A stretch of DNA of 64,000 bases from Prauserella marina (lineage in GTDB: Bacteria; Actinomycetota; Actinomycetes; Mycobacteriales; Pseudonocardiaceae): contig NZ_CP016353.1 in NCBI RefSeq assembly GCF_002240355.1, positions 2,592,501 through 2,656,500 on the forward strand, in the 5' to 3' direction. Below the pieces are notes generated by a model. That model was not told where the DNA came from and made no database searches. It saw nothing but the letters and a program-made list of their open reading frames with translations. Every line of letters begins with the position of its first letter. The stretch's first letter is position 1. Positions 57,731 to 64,000 of this stretch are shown here, piece after piece. The position numbers were made by a program, and so were the translations under genes.

Positions 57731-58573
57731 TCACGGTTTGCGGGCCAGCCCGGCGAGAATGAGTTGCTGAACGTCGAGTTTCGGCTTGGTTTTCGGACCG
57801 TCCGGCCACCAGTCACACGGCAACACCAGGCCGGGCGACACGAGTTCGAGATCGGCGAAGAACTCCTCGATCTCCGTCCTGGTGCGGAACCGGCCGCTGC
57901 CCATCGGCCCGGACAGCAGTACTTCCTCCAGTTTCTTTGCCAGCGCGGACAGTTCGCTGCCGTCGGCGGGATCGTAGAAGTGACTGAGCGCGATGTACGA
58001 ACCGGAAGGAAGCGCATCGACGAGCTCGGCCATGATGTCGTGCGGCCGCTGATCGTCGGGAACGTGGTGCAGCGTCGAGATCTGGTACAGCGCGAGCGGT
58101 TCATCGAAGTCGATGTGCTTGCGCACGACCGGATCGGCGAGCAGTTCCGAAGGCCGGGTGAGATCGGCAGGCGAGAAGAAGGTGAAGTCGTTTTCCTCAA
58201 GCAGCGCCCTGCCATGCGCCTGCACGACGGGATCGTTGTCGACGTAGACCACCCGGGCGTTGAGGTTGAGCCGCTGCACGACCTGGTGGGTGTTCTCGGC
58301 GCTGGGCAGTCCCGAACCGAGGTCGAGGAACTGGTCCAGCCCGACCTCGGAGGCGAGAAAGCGGCTGACCCTGATCAGCCATTCCCTGTTGTCCCTCGTC
58401 ATGGTCTGGATGTCGGGGGCTACGGCGATGAGCTGGCTGCGTACCTCGCGATCGACGGCATAATTGTCCTTGCCGTCGAGCATCGCGTCGTAGACCCTGG
58501 CGATGCTCGCACTCGTGGTGTCGACAACCCGCGCGATCGCCTGGCGTGAGGATGAAAACTCGTCGTGCGGCAT
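57731..58573 (-). CDS. SAM-dependent methyltransferase (DUF574/PF04672 type)
   Basis: 280 aa. SARVYDAML-like DGKDNYAVDREV start, SAM-binding FLDLGSGLPSAENTH (about residues 82-96), VVYVDNDPVVQAHG acidic loop and LSHFYDPADG. This family is abundant in actinomycetes, often near P450 or regulator genes; substrates are mostly unknown. ATG 58573. Divergent from the P450 gene. Confidence 0.88.
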   Translation of the reverse strand: MPHDEFSSSRQAIARVVDTTSASIARVYDAMLDGKDNYAVDREVRSQLIAVAPDIQTMTRDNREWLIRVSRFLASEVGLDQFLDLGSGLPSAENTHQVVQRLNLNARVVYVDNDPVVQAHGRALLEENDFTFFSPADLTRPSELLADPVVRKHIDFDEPLALYQISTLHHVPDDQRPHDIMAELVDALPSGSYIALSHFYDPADGSELSALAKKLEEVLLSGPMGSGRFRTRTEIEEFFADLELVSPGLVLPCDWWPDGPKTKPKLDVQQLILAGLARKP

Positions 58574-58760
58574 CGAGCGTCCCCGTCCGAAATCCGATGT
58601 CAGCCGATACGGAGCGTATAAGAAGGCACTCGATTCGTGAACAACCCACCCCCCACCCGGGTTGTCCGGTGCCCGTCGGCACTGGAATCATGTCGCCACC
58701 GCGCACGCCGCCCGTGCAGTAGCGGCGGGCGAACCCGAGCGAATACGGGGCCGAGGACAC

Positions 58761-59984
58761 ATGACTGACGCTGATCTGGTCGGGGACCGCATTTACAATC
58801 CCATGGTCGCCCCGCACAAGGACGAGCCCGCGCCGTTGTTCCGGATGCTGAGGGACGAGGAGCCGGTGGCCTACCATCCGGTTCTGGACGCGTGGCTGGT
58901 CACCCGCTACGACACGGTCCGCGCCGTCGCCGCCGATCCCGAGCGGTTCTCGTCGCGATACTCGACGCCGCTACATCCCGAATTGCAGCAACCCGAGGTC
59001 GCCGAGGTGCTGGCAGGCGCGCATCCGATGGGGACCAACATCGTCGAGGCCGACGGCGAGGAACACACCGGGCTGCGCGCGGTGTGGCAGCACGCGCTGC
59101 ACGGCCCGCGCGTCAACGCGTTCCGGCCCGCGATGGCGGACATCGCCGGCGAGCTGATCGGCGCCTTCACCGGCGACGAGGCCGATCTGGTCGGCGAGTA
59201 CGCCCAGCCGTTCGTGCAGTCGGTCATCGGTACCCTGCTCGGGATTCCCCGTGAGGAATGGGACCTCGCCTACGGCTACGGCATGGACCTGCTGGACTGG
59301 GCCAATCCACTGAGCCCCGTCGAGGACAAGGTCGCCGCGGCGAGGCGGTTCGTGGAAAGCGACGCGTACTTCCGGGCGCTGTTCGAGCAGCGTGGTCGCG
59401 TGCCCGGCGAGGACATCGCGTCGTTGCTGGTGACCAGTGGTGTGTCCTTCGAGGACTTCTTGATGATCCTGCGCACCTTCTACGCGGCCGGCATCGACAC
59501 CACGAGGGACGCGATCACCAGCACGATCCACTCCGTGCTGCGCAACGGTTTGTGGCCTTCCGTCGTGGCCGATCCCAGCATGATCGTCGCCGCCGTCGAG
59601 GAGACGCTTCGCAGGGACGCGCCCCATCGCGGGCTGCTGCGCACCACGACCACGGCCGTCACGCTCGACGGCGTCGATGTCCCGGAAGGGGCGCGGTTGC
59701 TGCTGCTTTACGGCTCCGCCAACAGGGACGAGCGGCGGTTCGCCGATCCGGACGCGTTCCTGGTCACGCGATCAGGTCTGCGGGGAGCGGAAGGGCATCT
59801 CGGTTTCGGGCACGGCATCCACGTCTGTGTCGGCGCCCATCTGGCCCGCACCGAGGCGCGGGTCGCCGTCGAGGCCCTTGCCCAGCGGTTGCCCGCGCTG
59901 TCGCTTTCCGGTGGGTTCAGTCCGGACTATGTGGGCAGTTTCTTCTTCCGGGGACTTGCCCGGCTGCCGGTGACGACGGGCTGA
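58761..59984 (+). CDS. Cytochrome P450
   Basis: 407 aa bacterial class I type. Haem-binding FGHGIHVCVGAHLAR (Cys ligand), K-helix EETLRR and I-helix YAAGIDTTRD, where the usual Thr pair is present. Monooxygenase needing separate ferredoxin and reductase, neither of which is nearby. ATG 58761 with GAGG 4 nt upstream. The upstream 187-bp spacer holds an ACAACCC/GGGTTGT inverted repeat (58641-58665). Confidence 0.93.
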   Translation: MTDADLVGDRIYNPMVAPHKDEPAPLFRMLRDEEPVAYHPVLDAWLVTRYDTVRAVAADPERFSSRYSTPLHPELQQPEVAEVLAGAHPMGTNIVEADGEEHTGLRAVWQHALHGPRVNAFRPAMADIAGELIGAFTGDEADLVGEYAQPFVQSVIGTLLGIPREEWDLAYGYGMDLLDWANPLSPVEDKVAAARRFVESDAYFRALFEQRGRVPGEDIASLLVTSGVSFEDFLMILRTFYAAGIDTTRDAITSTIHSVLRNGLWPSVVADPSMIVAAVEETLRRDAPHRGLLRTTTTAVTLDGVDVPEGARLLLLYGSANRDERRFADPDAFLVTRSGLRGAEGHLGFGHGIHVCVGAHLARTEARVAVEALAQRLPALSLSGGFSPDYVGSFFFRGLARLPVTTG

Positions 59985-60083
59985 ACGCCGACCCGGCGAC
60001 CGCGGCGATCGGGGAGTGCGCGCGGCGGTATCGGGCGGTCCGCTAGTCCACAAGGGACGTTCAAGGGGCCGCGGTGCACGGGT

Positions 60084-60113
60084 TGCCGCTGTCGCGCGGG
60101 CCGTGCTAGCGTT
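60084..60113 (+). promoter_or_regulatory. Putative promoter with long leader before Ddn-hemerythrin gene
   Basis: TTGCCG (60084-60089), 18-nt spacer, TAGCGT (60108-60113). Transcription from about 60120 would give a leader of about 220 nt that contains the cysteine-rich ORF at 60178. The rest of 59985-60177 shows nothing else convincing. Confidence 0.45.
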
Positions 60114-60177
60114 GCGCCGCGCCCCGGATGGGCCGAACGCATGGAGGTAACGGCTTCTCAGCCACACACGGAGATTG

Positions 60178-60342
60178 ATGCCATCGGCGTCTCTCGCGGT
60201 TGACGCATTCCTTTGCACTGGCAGGGGTTCCGCGTTGTCCGGCCCATGTTCGGTGACCTGTCCTGTTCCGGCGGTTCTTCCGGCATGCCGATTCCGTTGC
60301 TCCTGTCGTTGTGCTGTGTCGCCGCGCCCTCATGCGCGATGA
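60178..60342 (+). CDS. Cysteine-rich leader ORF (54 aa)
   Basis: ATG 60178 with GGAG 4 nt upstream, running to TGA at 60340-60342, which overlaps ATG 60339 of the main gene (ATGA). Seven Cys among 54 residues, four of them close together as CRFRCSCRC just before the end. Third-position GC is clearly lower than in neighbouring genes, so it looks more like a leader peptide than an ordinary protein. Cysteine-rich upstream ORFs that attenuate expression are known in mycobacteria; a similar role is inferred. Confidence 0.4.
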   Translation: MPSASLAVDAFLCTGRGSALSGPCSVTCPVPAVLPACRFRCSCRCAVSPRPHAR

Positions 60343-61265
60343 AACAACGAGAGGACACAGCGACAGTGACACAGGGCGAGCTCGAATCGTTCGAACGGCA
60401 GCTCATCGCCGAGTTCAGGGAGAACGAAGGGAAGATGAGCGGGATGTTCGCTGGTGCGACACTGTGCGTGCTGACGACCATCGGCGCGAAAACGGGGCTG
60501 CGAAGGGAAAAGCCGCTCGCTTACCTGGAAATCGACGGCCACGCACTCGTGGTGGCGTCCGCGGGCGGGGCGGACCGCGATCCCGGCTGGTACCACAACA
60601 TACTGGCGACCCCCATGGTGACCGTCGAGACCGGAACGGACACCTACCGGGCCATCGCGACTCCCGCGAAGGGTGCGGAACGCGACCGGCTTTTCGCGGC
60701 CGTCGTCGAACACAGTCCCGGATTCGCCGACTATCAGGCCACCACGGAGCGCGTCATTCCGGTGGTGACGCTGCGCCGGATAGGCGGCGACGGTGAGGAA
60801 CGAGTGCGTGGGCTCGGCGACTTCCTCGCCGAGGGGCACGAATGGCTTCGCGATGGGCTGACCAGTGTCCGCGCGCGGCTCTCGGCGACCATCGAAGGCG
60901 AGGCTTCGGTGTCCGCTGCCTCCGGTCCCAGTCTGGCGCGACAGTTGCGCGCGCACTGTCTCGACTTTTGCGGCGCGTTGCACCAGCACCACGAGGGCGA
61001 GGACAGGGGCGCGTTCCCGATACTGGCGCGACGGTATCCCGAGCTGGCGCCGGTGCTCGACCGCCTCGGCGAGGAACACCGAGTGGTCAGCGCGCTGCGC
61101 GAGCGGATCGAAGCGCTCGTAGCGGCCGAGGGCTCAGCCGATCCGGTGCGGTTGCGAGACGAACTCGACCAGCTCGCCGCCGAACTGGAGAGCCATTTCG
61201 CCTACGAGGAGCGCACGATCGCCGAGGCGCTCAACACACTGGGCCCCGCGCCGGGCATTCCGTGA
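60339..61265 (+). CDS. Ddn-like F420-dependent reductase fused to hemerythrin-like domain
   Basis: 308 aa from ATG 60339; GTG 60366 with GAGAGGA about 10 nt upstream would give 299 aa. The N-terminal half is a split-barrel Ddn-like domain (LTTIGAKTGLRREKPLAYLE, WYHNILATPMVTVE). The C-terminal half (from about residue 195) is a helical hemerythrin/HHE domain with HCLDFCGALHQHHEGEDRGAF and a late SHFAYEE, giving the expected His/Glu metal ligands. This may couple F420 chemistry to oxygen or iron sensing. Start is set by coupling to the cysteine-rich ORF. Confidence 0.85.
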   Translation: MKQREDTATVTQGELESFERQLIAEFRENEGKMSGMFAGATLCVLTTIGAKTGLRREKPLAYLEIDGHALVVASAGGADRDPGWYHNILATPMVTVETGTDTYRAIATPAKGAERDRLFAAVVEHSPGFADYQATTERVIPVVTLRRIGGDGEERVRGLGDFLAEGHEWLRDGLTSVRARLSATIEGEASVSAASGPSLARQLRAHCLDFCGALHQHHEGEDRGAFPILARRYPELAPVLDRLGEEHRVVSALRERIEALVAAEGSADPVRLRDELDQLAAELESHFAYEERTIAEALNTLGPAPGIP

Positions 61266-61297
61266 TCATTGGAGTCCGCTGTGGGCTTTGACTGTAT

Positions 61298-62479
61298 TCA
61301 GTGGTCAAGGCAAGGAGCGTAGCGGTACTGCTCGCCGTCGGTTCCGGTCAGCGTCAGGATCCGCACGTCCTCGTCGAGCGCGTTCTTTCCGCTGCCGACT
61401 CTGACGCTGAAAGCGGTGTCCTCGCCGGACTGCCGACACACCTCGATCCTGCCGCTGCCGTCGGCTCGCCAGGTGAACACCTCGCGTTCCGTCGTCAGCG
61501 CGTTGGCGTGCTCGAACCAGCCGGTTCCGTCCGGCAGGAACGCGACGCCGTCGGATTCCATCGCCCCGAGATACAGGGAGCCGTCGTCCCACGTGCCCAG
61601 CAACGACGTGACCTCGGCTGGCGGAGAGACCGCCGACAGCAGCCGCGCGTCCAGCCGCCACAGGTAGGCTCGCCCGTACGGGCCGTTCTCCAGTCCGCGA
61701 ACCAGCGCGGTGGGCAGGTCGCGCGCGATCCGCGGTGATCGTGAGGCCGCGGCGAGAGCGATGGTGGCGACGGTGTCGACGTCGCCGGTGAACGCGACGC
61801 AGGAACGGAGAATGCCGCTGAGCCCAGCGCTTCCGGCGATCGCGGTCAGCGCGGCTCGCACGCTCATCGTGGCCTTTGCTCCGACCGGTCCTTCCCACGG
61901 CACGGCCCAGCCGCCCGTCCCTCCGCTGGCCAGGACCTGCCGCTCGATCCACGCGGCGATTTCCGGAACGGGGCCGAGGTCGGCGTGGCAGTAGTGCACG
62001 GCGAGGGCGGCGGCGACGGCGCTCTCGGCCCCGGATGGCGTGTCGTGGGTGACCTTCGCCTGGAGACGAGCGTGGTGGATCACGTCTGTGACGGTGGGCA
62101 GCAGACCGATCGGGCCCGCCCGCATGGCGGCCCCGCTTTTGTCGCTGTGCGGGGATATCCGGCGAAGTAGCTCGTCGCCGTCGCCGACCGTGCGAATCAG
62201 CTGGGCGAATCCGCGAGCATAACCGTCACGGGGATCGCGGCGGAACACCTCGACAAGGCGGTCTGCCACCTCGCGCCGGGTCCACGGCTGTCCGGAGATC
62301 AGCAGTTCGGCGACCGCGAGGGATTGTTGCGTGTCATCGGTGTAGTTGCCTGGCCGCACCCCGTCGTGCCTGGGGTGTCGCACATAGCCGGTCAGCGTGT
62401 TGTCCGTCGCGACCGCATCGGCGGCGACGTATTCGAAACCGGCGCCGTATGCGTCGCCGACCGCGAGTTCGACCAGCAC
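61298..62479 (-). CDS. ADP-ribosylglycohydrolase family protein
   Basis: 393 aa. Metal-binding motifs of the DraG/ADPRH fold are visible: GNYTDDTQQSL (residues about 44-54) and FTGDVDTVATIALA (about 229-242). Likely removes ADP-ribose from proteins or nucleic acids. An extra C-terminal beta-rich region of about 110 residues follows. GTG start 62479; the sigma factor gene lies 48 bp upstream on the same strand, so they may be cotranscribed. Confidence 0.85.
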   Translation of the reverse strand: MLVELAVGDAYGAGFEYVAADAVATDNTLTGYVRHPRHDGVRPGNYTDDTQQSLAVAELLISGQPWTRREVADRLVEVFRRDPRDGYARGFAQLIRTVGDGDELLRRISPHSDKSGAAMRAGPIGLLPTVTDVIHHARLQAKVTHDTPSGAESAVAAALAVHYCHADLGPVPEIAAWIERQVLASGGTGGWAVPWEGPVGAKATMSVRAALTAIAGSAGLSGILRSCVAFTGDVDTVATIALAAASRSPRIARDLPTALVRGLENGPYGRAYLWRLDARLLSAVSPPAEVTSLLGTWDDGSLYLGAMESDGVAFLPDGTGWFEHANALTTEREVFTWRADGSGRIEVCRQSGEDTAFSVRVGSGKNALDEDVRILTLTGTDGEQYRYAPCLDH

Positions 62480-62527
62480 CGCGTCCGCCTTTCCTCGATG
62501 GTGCTTCCATCGTCTCAGCGTGGCGGG

Positions 62528-63223
62528 CTACCGGATGCGGGGCCCAGGAGCATCTCGCACGACGACCTTGCGGAGTTTGCCGAGCGCGCGATGCTGCGCG
62601 ACCCGTACCGCGCCCGGCGTCATGCTCAGTGCCTTGGCCGTCTCGTCACCCGACATGCCGACGAGAAGCCGGAAGATGAGCACGTCGCGTTCTTTCGGAC
62701 TCACTCTGTGCAGCAATTGGTCGACATAGCCACTCAGTTCCCGGTCGAGGCACCGCTGAACGGGATCGGCGCCCGCTTCCTCGGGGTCCACCGAACCAGG
62801 CAGGGCGTCCAGTGACGTCTCCCTGCGGGAGATTTCTCTCCGGTAGTGGTCGACGACCTTGTTCGCGGCGATGCGGTAGGCGAAGGCGCGGAAGGAACCC
62901 GTGCTTCGCGCCTGATAGTGGGGGAGTGCGAGGAAGATGCCGAGGCAGGCGTCCTGCGCGACGTCGTCCGCCGTGCCGAAATTACCGCTGCCTCTGCCGA
63001 TCCGGGCGCGGCAGTACCGCACGATGATGGGCCTAAGGTGACACAGGAGCTGTTCGGTCGCGTCGCGGTCGCCGGTCACCGCGGCGGCCGCGAGTTCGTC
63101 GAGACGGTCGCGGTCGGCGTTGCCCTGGTCGCTGAGCACAGTCGCGTTCAGACGGTGCCGGGTGATGGCCTCGGGTCGGTAGCGGAGCCTGCTCGGGGCT
63201 TCGGGGTGCCTTCCATCCGTCAC
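62528..63223 (-). CDS. ShbA-like RNA polymerase sigma factor
   Basis: About 231 aa. Region 2 core FGTADDVAQDACLGIFLALPHYQ with FRAFAYRIAANKVVDHYR, and region 4 VSPKERDVLIFRLLVGMSGDETAKALSMTPGAVRVAQHRALGKLR match the ShbA/SigD branch. In Streptomyces ShbA drives transcription of the principal sigma gene. The start is uncertain: GTG 63223 lies directly behind GAGGAA; GTG 63139 has no site but gives a more typical N-terminus. Confidence 0.8.
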   Translation of the reverse strand: MTDGRHPEAPSRLRYRPEAITRHRLNATVLSDQGNADRDRLDELAAAAVTGDRDATEQLLCHLRPIIVRYCRARIGRGSGNFGTADDVAQDACLGIFLALPHYQARSTGSFRAFAYRIAANKVVDHYRREISRRETSLDALPGSVDPEEAGADPVQRCLDRELSGYVDQLLHRVSPKERDVLIFRLLVGMSGDETAKALSMTPGAVRVAQHRALGKLRKVVVRDAPGPRIR

Positions 63224-63431
63224 TTCCTCGTGCCAACGCGGGATCAGCGCATTCGTCCGAAGCGGGCACGCGCTGTGTCCGGCAACCTTATTGCCGCGGC
63301 GCGGGCCGATGGTCGCGTTCGCGTAACGAGAAGAGATCATCGCAGAGAAGTCAACGATTTCCCCGCATGGCAACGACTTGCTCAACAAGTCACGTGCGGC
63401 CTTCGCGGTATGTCAAGGAATTCGCGGTCGG

Positions 63432-63872
63432 TCAGGCTCCGGAATCGCTGGACAGGATGTCGAGGGCGCGCAGGAACACCGTCCGTTCCTCGGCGGTGAG
63501 ACGGGACAGCAGGTGCTCTTCCTTGCGCTGGATGTCGTTTTGCGCGGCGGTGCGCACCCGGGCCCCCTCGGGTGTGAGTGAAAGAAGATTGGCTCTGCGG
63601 TCGGCGGGATCGGCGTGCCGCTCGATGAGCCCCTGTTGCTGTAGCCCGTCGAGCACCCGGATCAGGCGAGTCTTGTCGGCGCCGATCGATTCCGCGAGCG
63701 CCGCCTGCGTGCGCATGGGTTGTTCATCGAGGGCGGTCAGCACCGCGTAACCCCACATGGTCAGGTCGTGTTCGCGCAGGACGGGCAGCTCGGCGGCGAT
63801 GAGTGACCGGCCCAGCGGTCCGATCATCGCCGCGAGGTCCTTGCGTGCTGGGGTCGTTTCGTGCTGGGCCAT
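63432..63872 (-). CDS. MarR family transcriptional regulator
   Basis: 146 aa. Winged HTH MRTQAALAESIGADKTRLIRVLDGLQQQGLIERHADPADRRANLLSLT, shown here only as its family position around residues 50-95. ATG 63872. Divergent from the gene starting at 63927 with a palindrome that reaches into that gene's first codons, so it most likely represses that gene and itself. Confidence 0.92.
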   Translation of the reverse strand: MAQHETTPARKDLAAMIGPLGRSLIAAELPVLREHDLTMWGYAVLTALDEQPMRTQAALAESIGADKTRLIRVLDGLQQQGLIERHADPADRRANLLSLTPEGARVRTAAQNDIQRKEEHLLSRLTAEERTVFLRALDILSSDSGA

Positions 63873-63903
63873 GAATCGAAGGATAAGTTCTTGACTCAAC
63901 GAT

Positions 63904-63932
63904 AAGCATGTGCACATCATGGGCACATGCTT
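63904..63932. promoter_or_regulatory. MarR-type operator overlapping a divergent start codon
   Basis: AAGCATGTGC (63904-63913), 9-nt spacer, GCACATGCTT (63923-63932): perfect 10-bp arms. The right arm includes the ATG at 63927. Located 32 bp upstream of the MarR start. Confidence 0.75.
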
Positions 63933-64000
63933 ACTAATCTCCCTGACAATCTTCCCGAACTCGACGCGGGCGCCGTGCGGGCCGGCCTCGACGTGGTCGC
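63927..64000 (+). CDS. Start of a gene cut by the window edge
   Basis: Open frame from ATG 63927, beginning MLTNLPDNLPELDAG and still open at base 64000. Only about 24 codons are visible, so no family can be named. The start codon lies inside the MarR palindrome, and high third-position GC from codon 10 on supports coding. Confidence 0.6.
   Translation, partial: MLTNLPDNLPELDAGAVRAGLDVV

Noticed and set aside
58597-58722. 41-codon ORF upstream of the P450 gene
   Set aside because: No ribosome site, mixed codon use, and it lies over promoter-like sequence for the divergent pair.
1-64000. Mobile element or prophage island
   Set aside because: No transposase, integrase, phage gene, tRNA-flanking repeat or shift in base composition was seen.

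Overview
The window is a 64 kb piece of a high-GC actinobacterial chromosome with short spacers and many start/stop overlaps. The gene families suggest a Pseudonocardiaceae-type host (Amycolatopsis/Prauserella-like; inferred from gene content, not from a marker gene). These include F420-dependent glucose-6-phosphate dehydrogenase, Ddn-like F420 enzymes, an AztABCD-type zinc system, an LAxTG-type surface protein, a DUF574-type methyltransferase and a ShbA-type sigma factor. I saw no rRNA, tRNA, integrase, transposase or CRISPR array. Both ends cut genes.

Layout. 1-2741: two unrelated autoproteolytic hydrolases (DmpA/NylC type and C45 type) and a LacI regulator. 2871-3440: glycolipid-binding-domain protein. 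3450-10688: an unusual catabolic locus with two paralogous GntR/PfkB pairs back to back, sharing a palindromic operator. The right half continues as an operon of two small unknown proteins, a BtpA/SgcQ TIM barrel, a TenA-like protein and a frameshifted RbtT-like transporter. 10689-13339: GntR(FCD), VOC protein, DoxX-like protein and SigJ-type sigma factor. 13608-23069: two lipid/CoA degradation operons (SDR, acyl-CoA dehydrogenase, SMP-30 protein, acyl-CoA synthetase, enoyl-CoA hydratase, SDR; then thiolase and enoyl-CoA hydratase) with a TetR between them. 23272-27025: acetyltransferase-like protein, phosphotransferase, and an MFS efflux pump with its TetR.

27283-32259: fgd, a DUF4352 protein, a clan-A glycosidase-like protein, GNAT, MarR and an NDH-2-like flavoprotein with a double 15-bp operator. 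32452-42383: a sugar operon (ATPase, two different permeases, binding lipoprotein, isomerase/epimerase) followed by a 1203-aa secreted ThuA/sugar-dehydrogenase/PKD/CBM6/FIMAH protein and a membrane-anchored protein. 42433-48630: Ddn-like enzyme, GNAT, aspartyl beta-hydroxylase-like protein, CbiZ, a haem-only ferric-reductase-like membrane protein, GbsR/alpha-beta hydrolase, and a small membrane protein. 48780-52727: a 1051-aa VWA surface protein and a lipoprotein. 52740-57645: zinc uptake (aztA divergent from aztB-aztD-aztC and a second aztD-like gene) around a Zur-like box. 57731-64000: methyltransferase, P450, a Ddn-hemerythrin fusion preceded by a cysteine-rich leader ORF, ADP-ribosylglycohydrolase-like protein, ShbA-like sigma factor, and a MarR divergent from a gene cut by the window edge.

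Most striking non-gene structures: a 21-nt tandem repeat family in three spacers (44478-44603, 47781-48030, 51961-52024); the GntR operators at 4213 and 5139; the cysteine-rich ORF at 60178-60342; long bidirectional terminators; and many putative leaderless promoters with a TAnnnT box 6-8 nt before the start codon.
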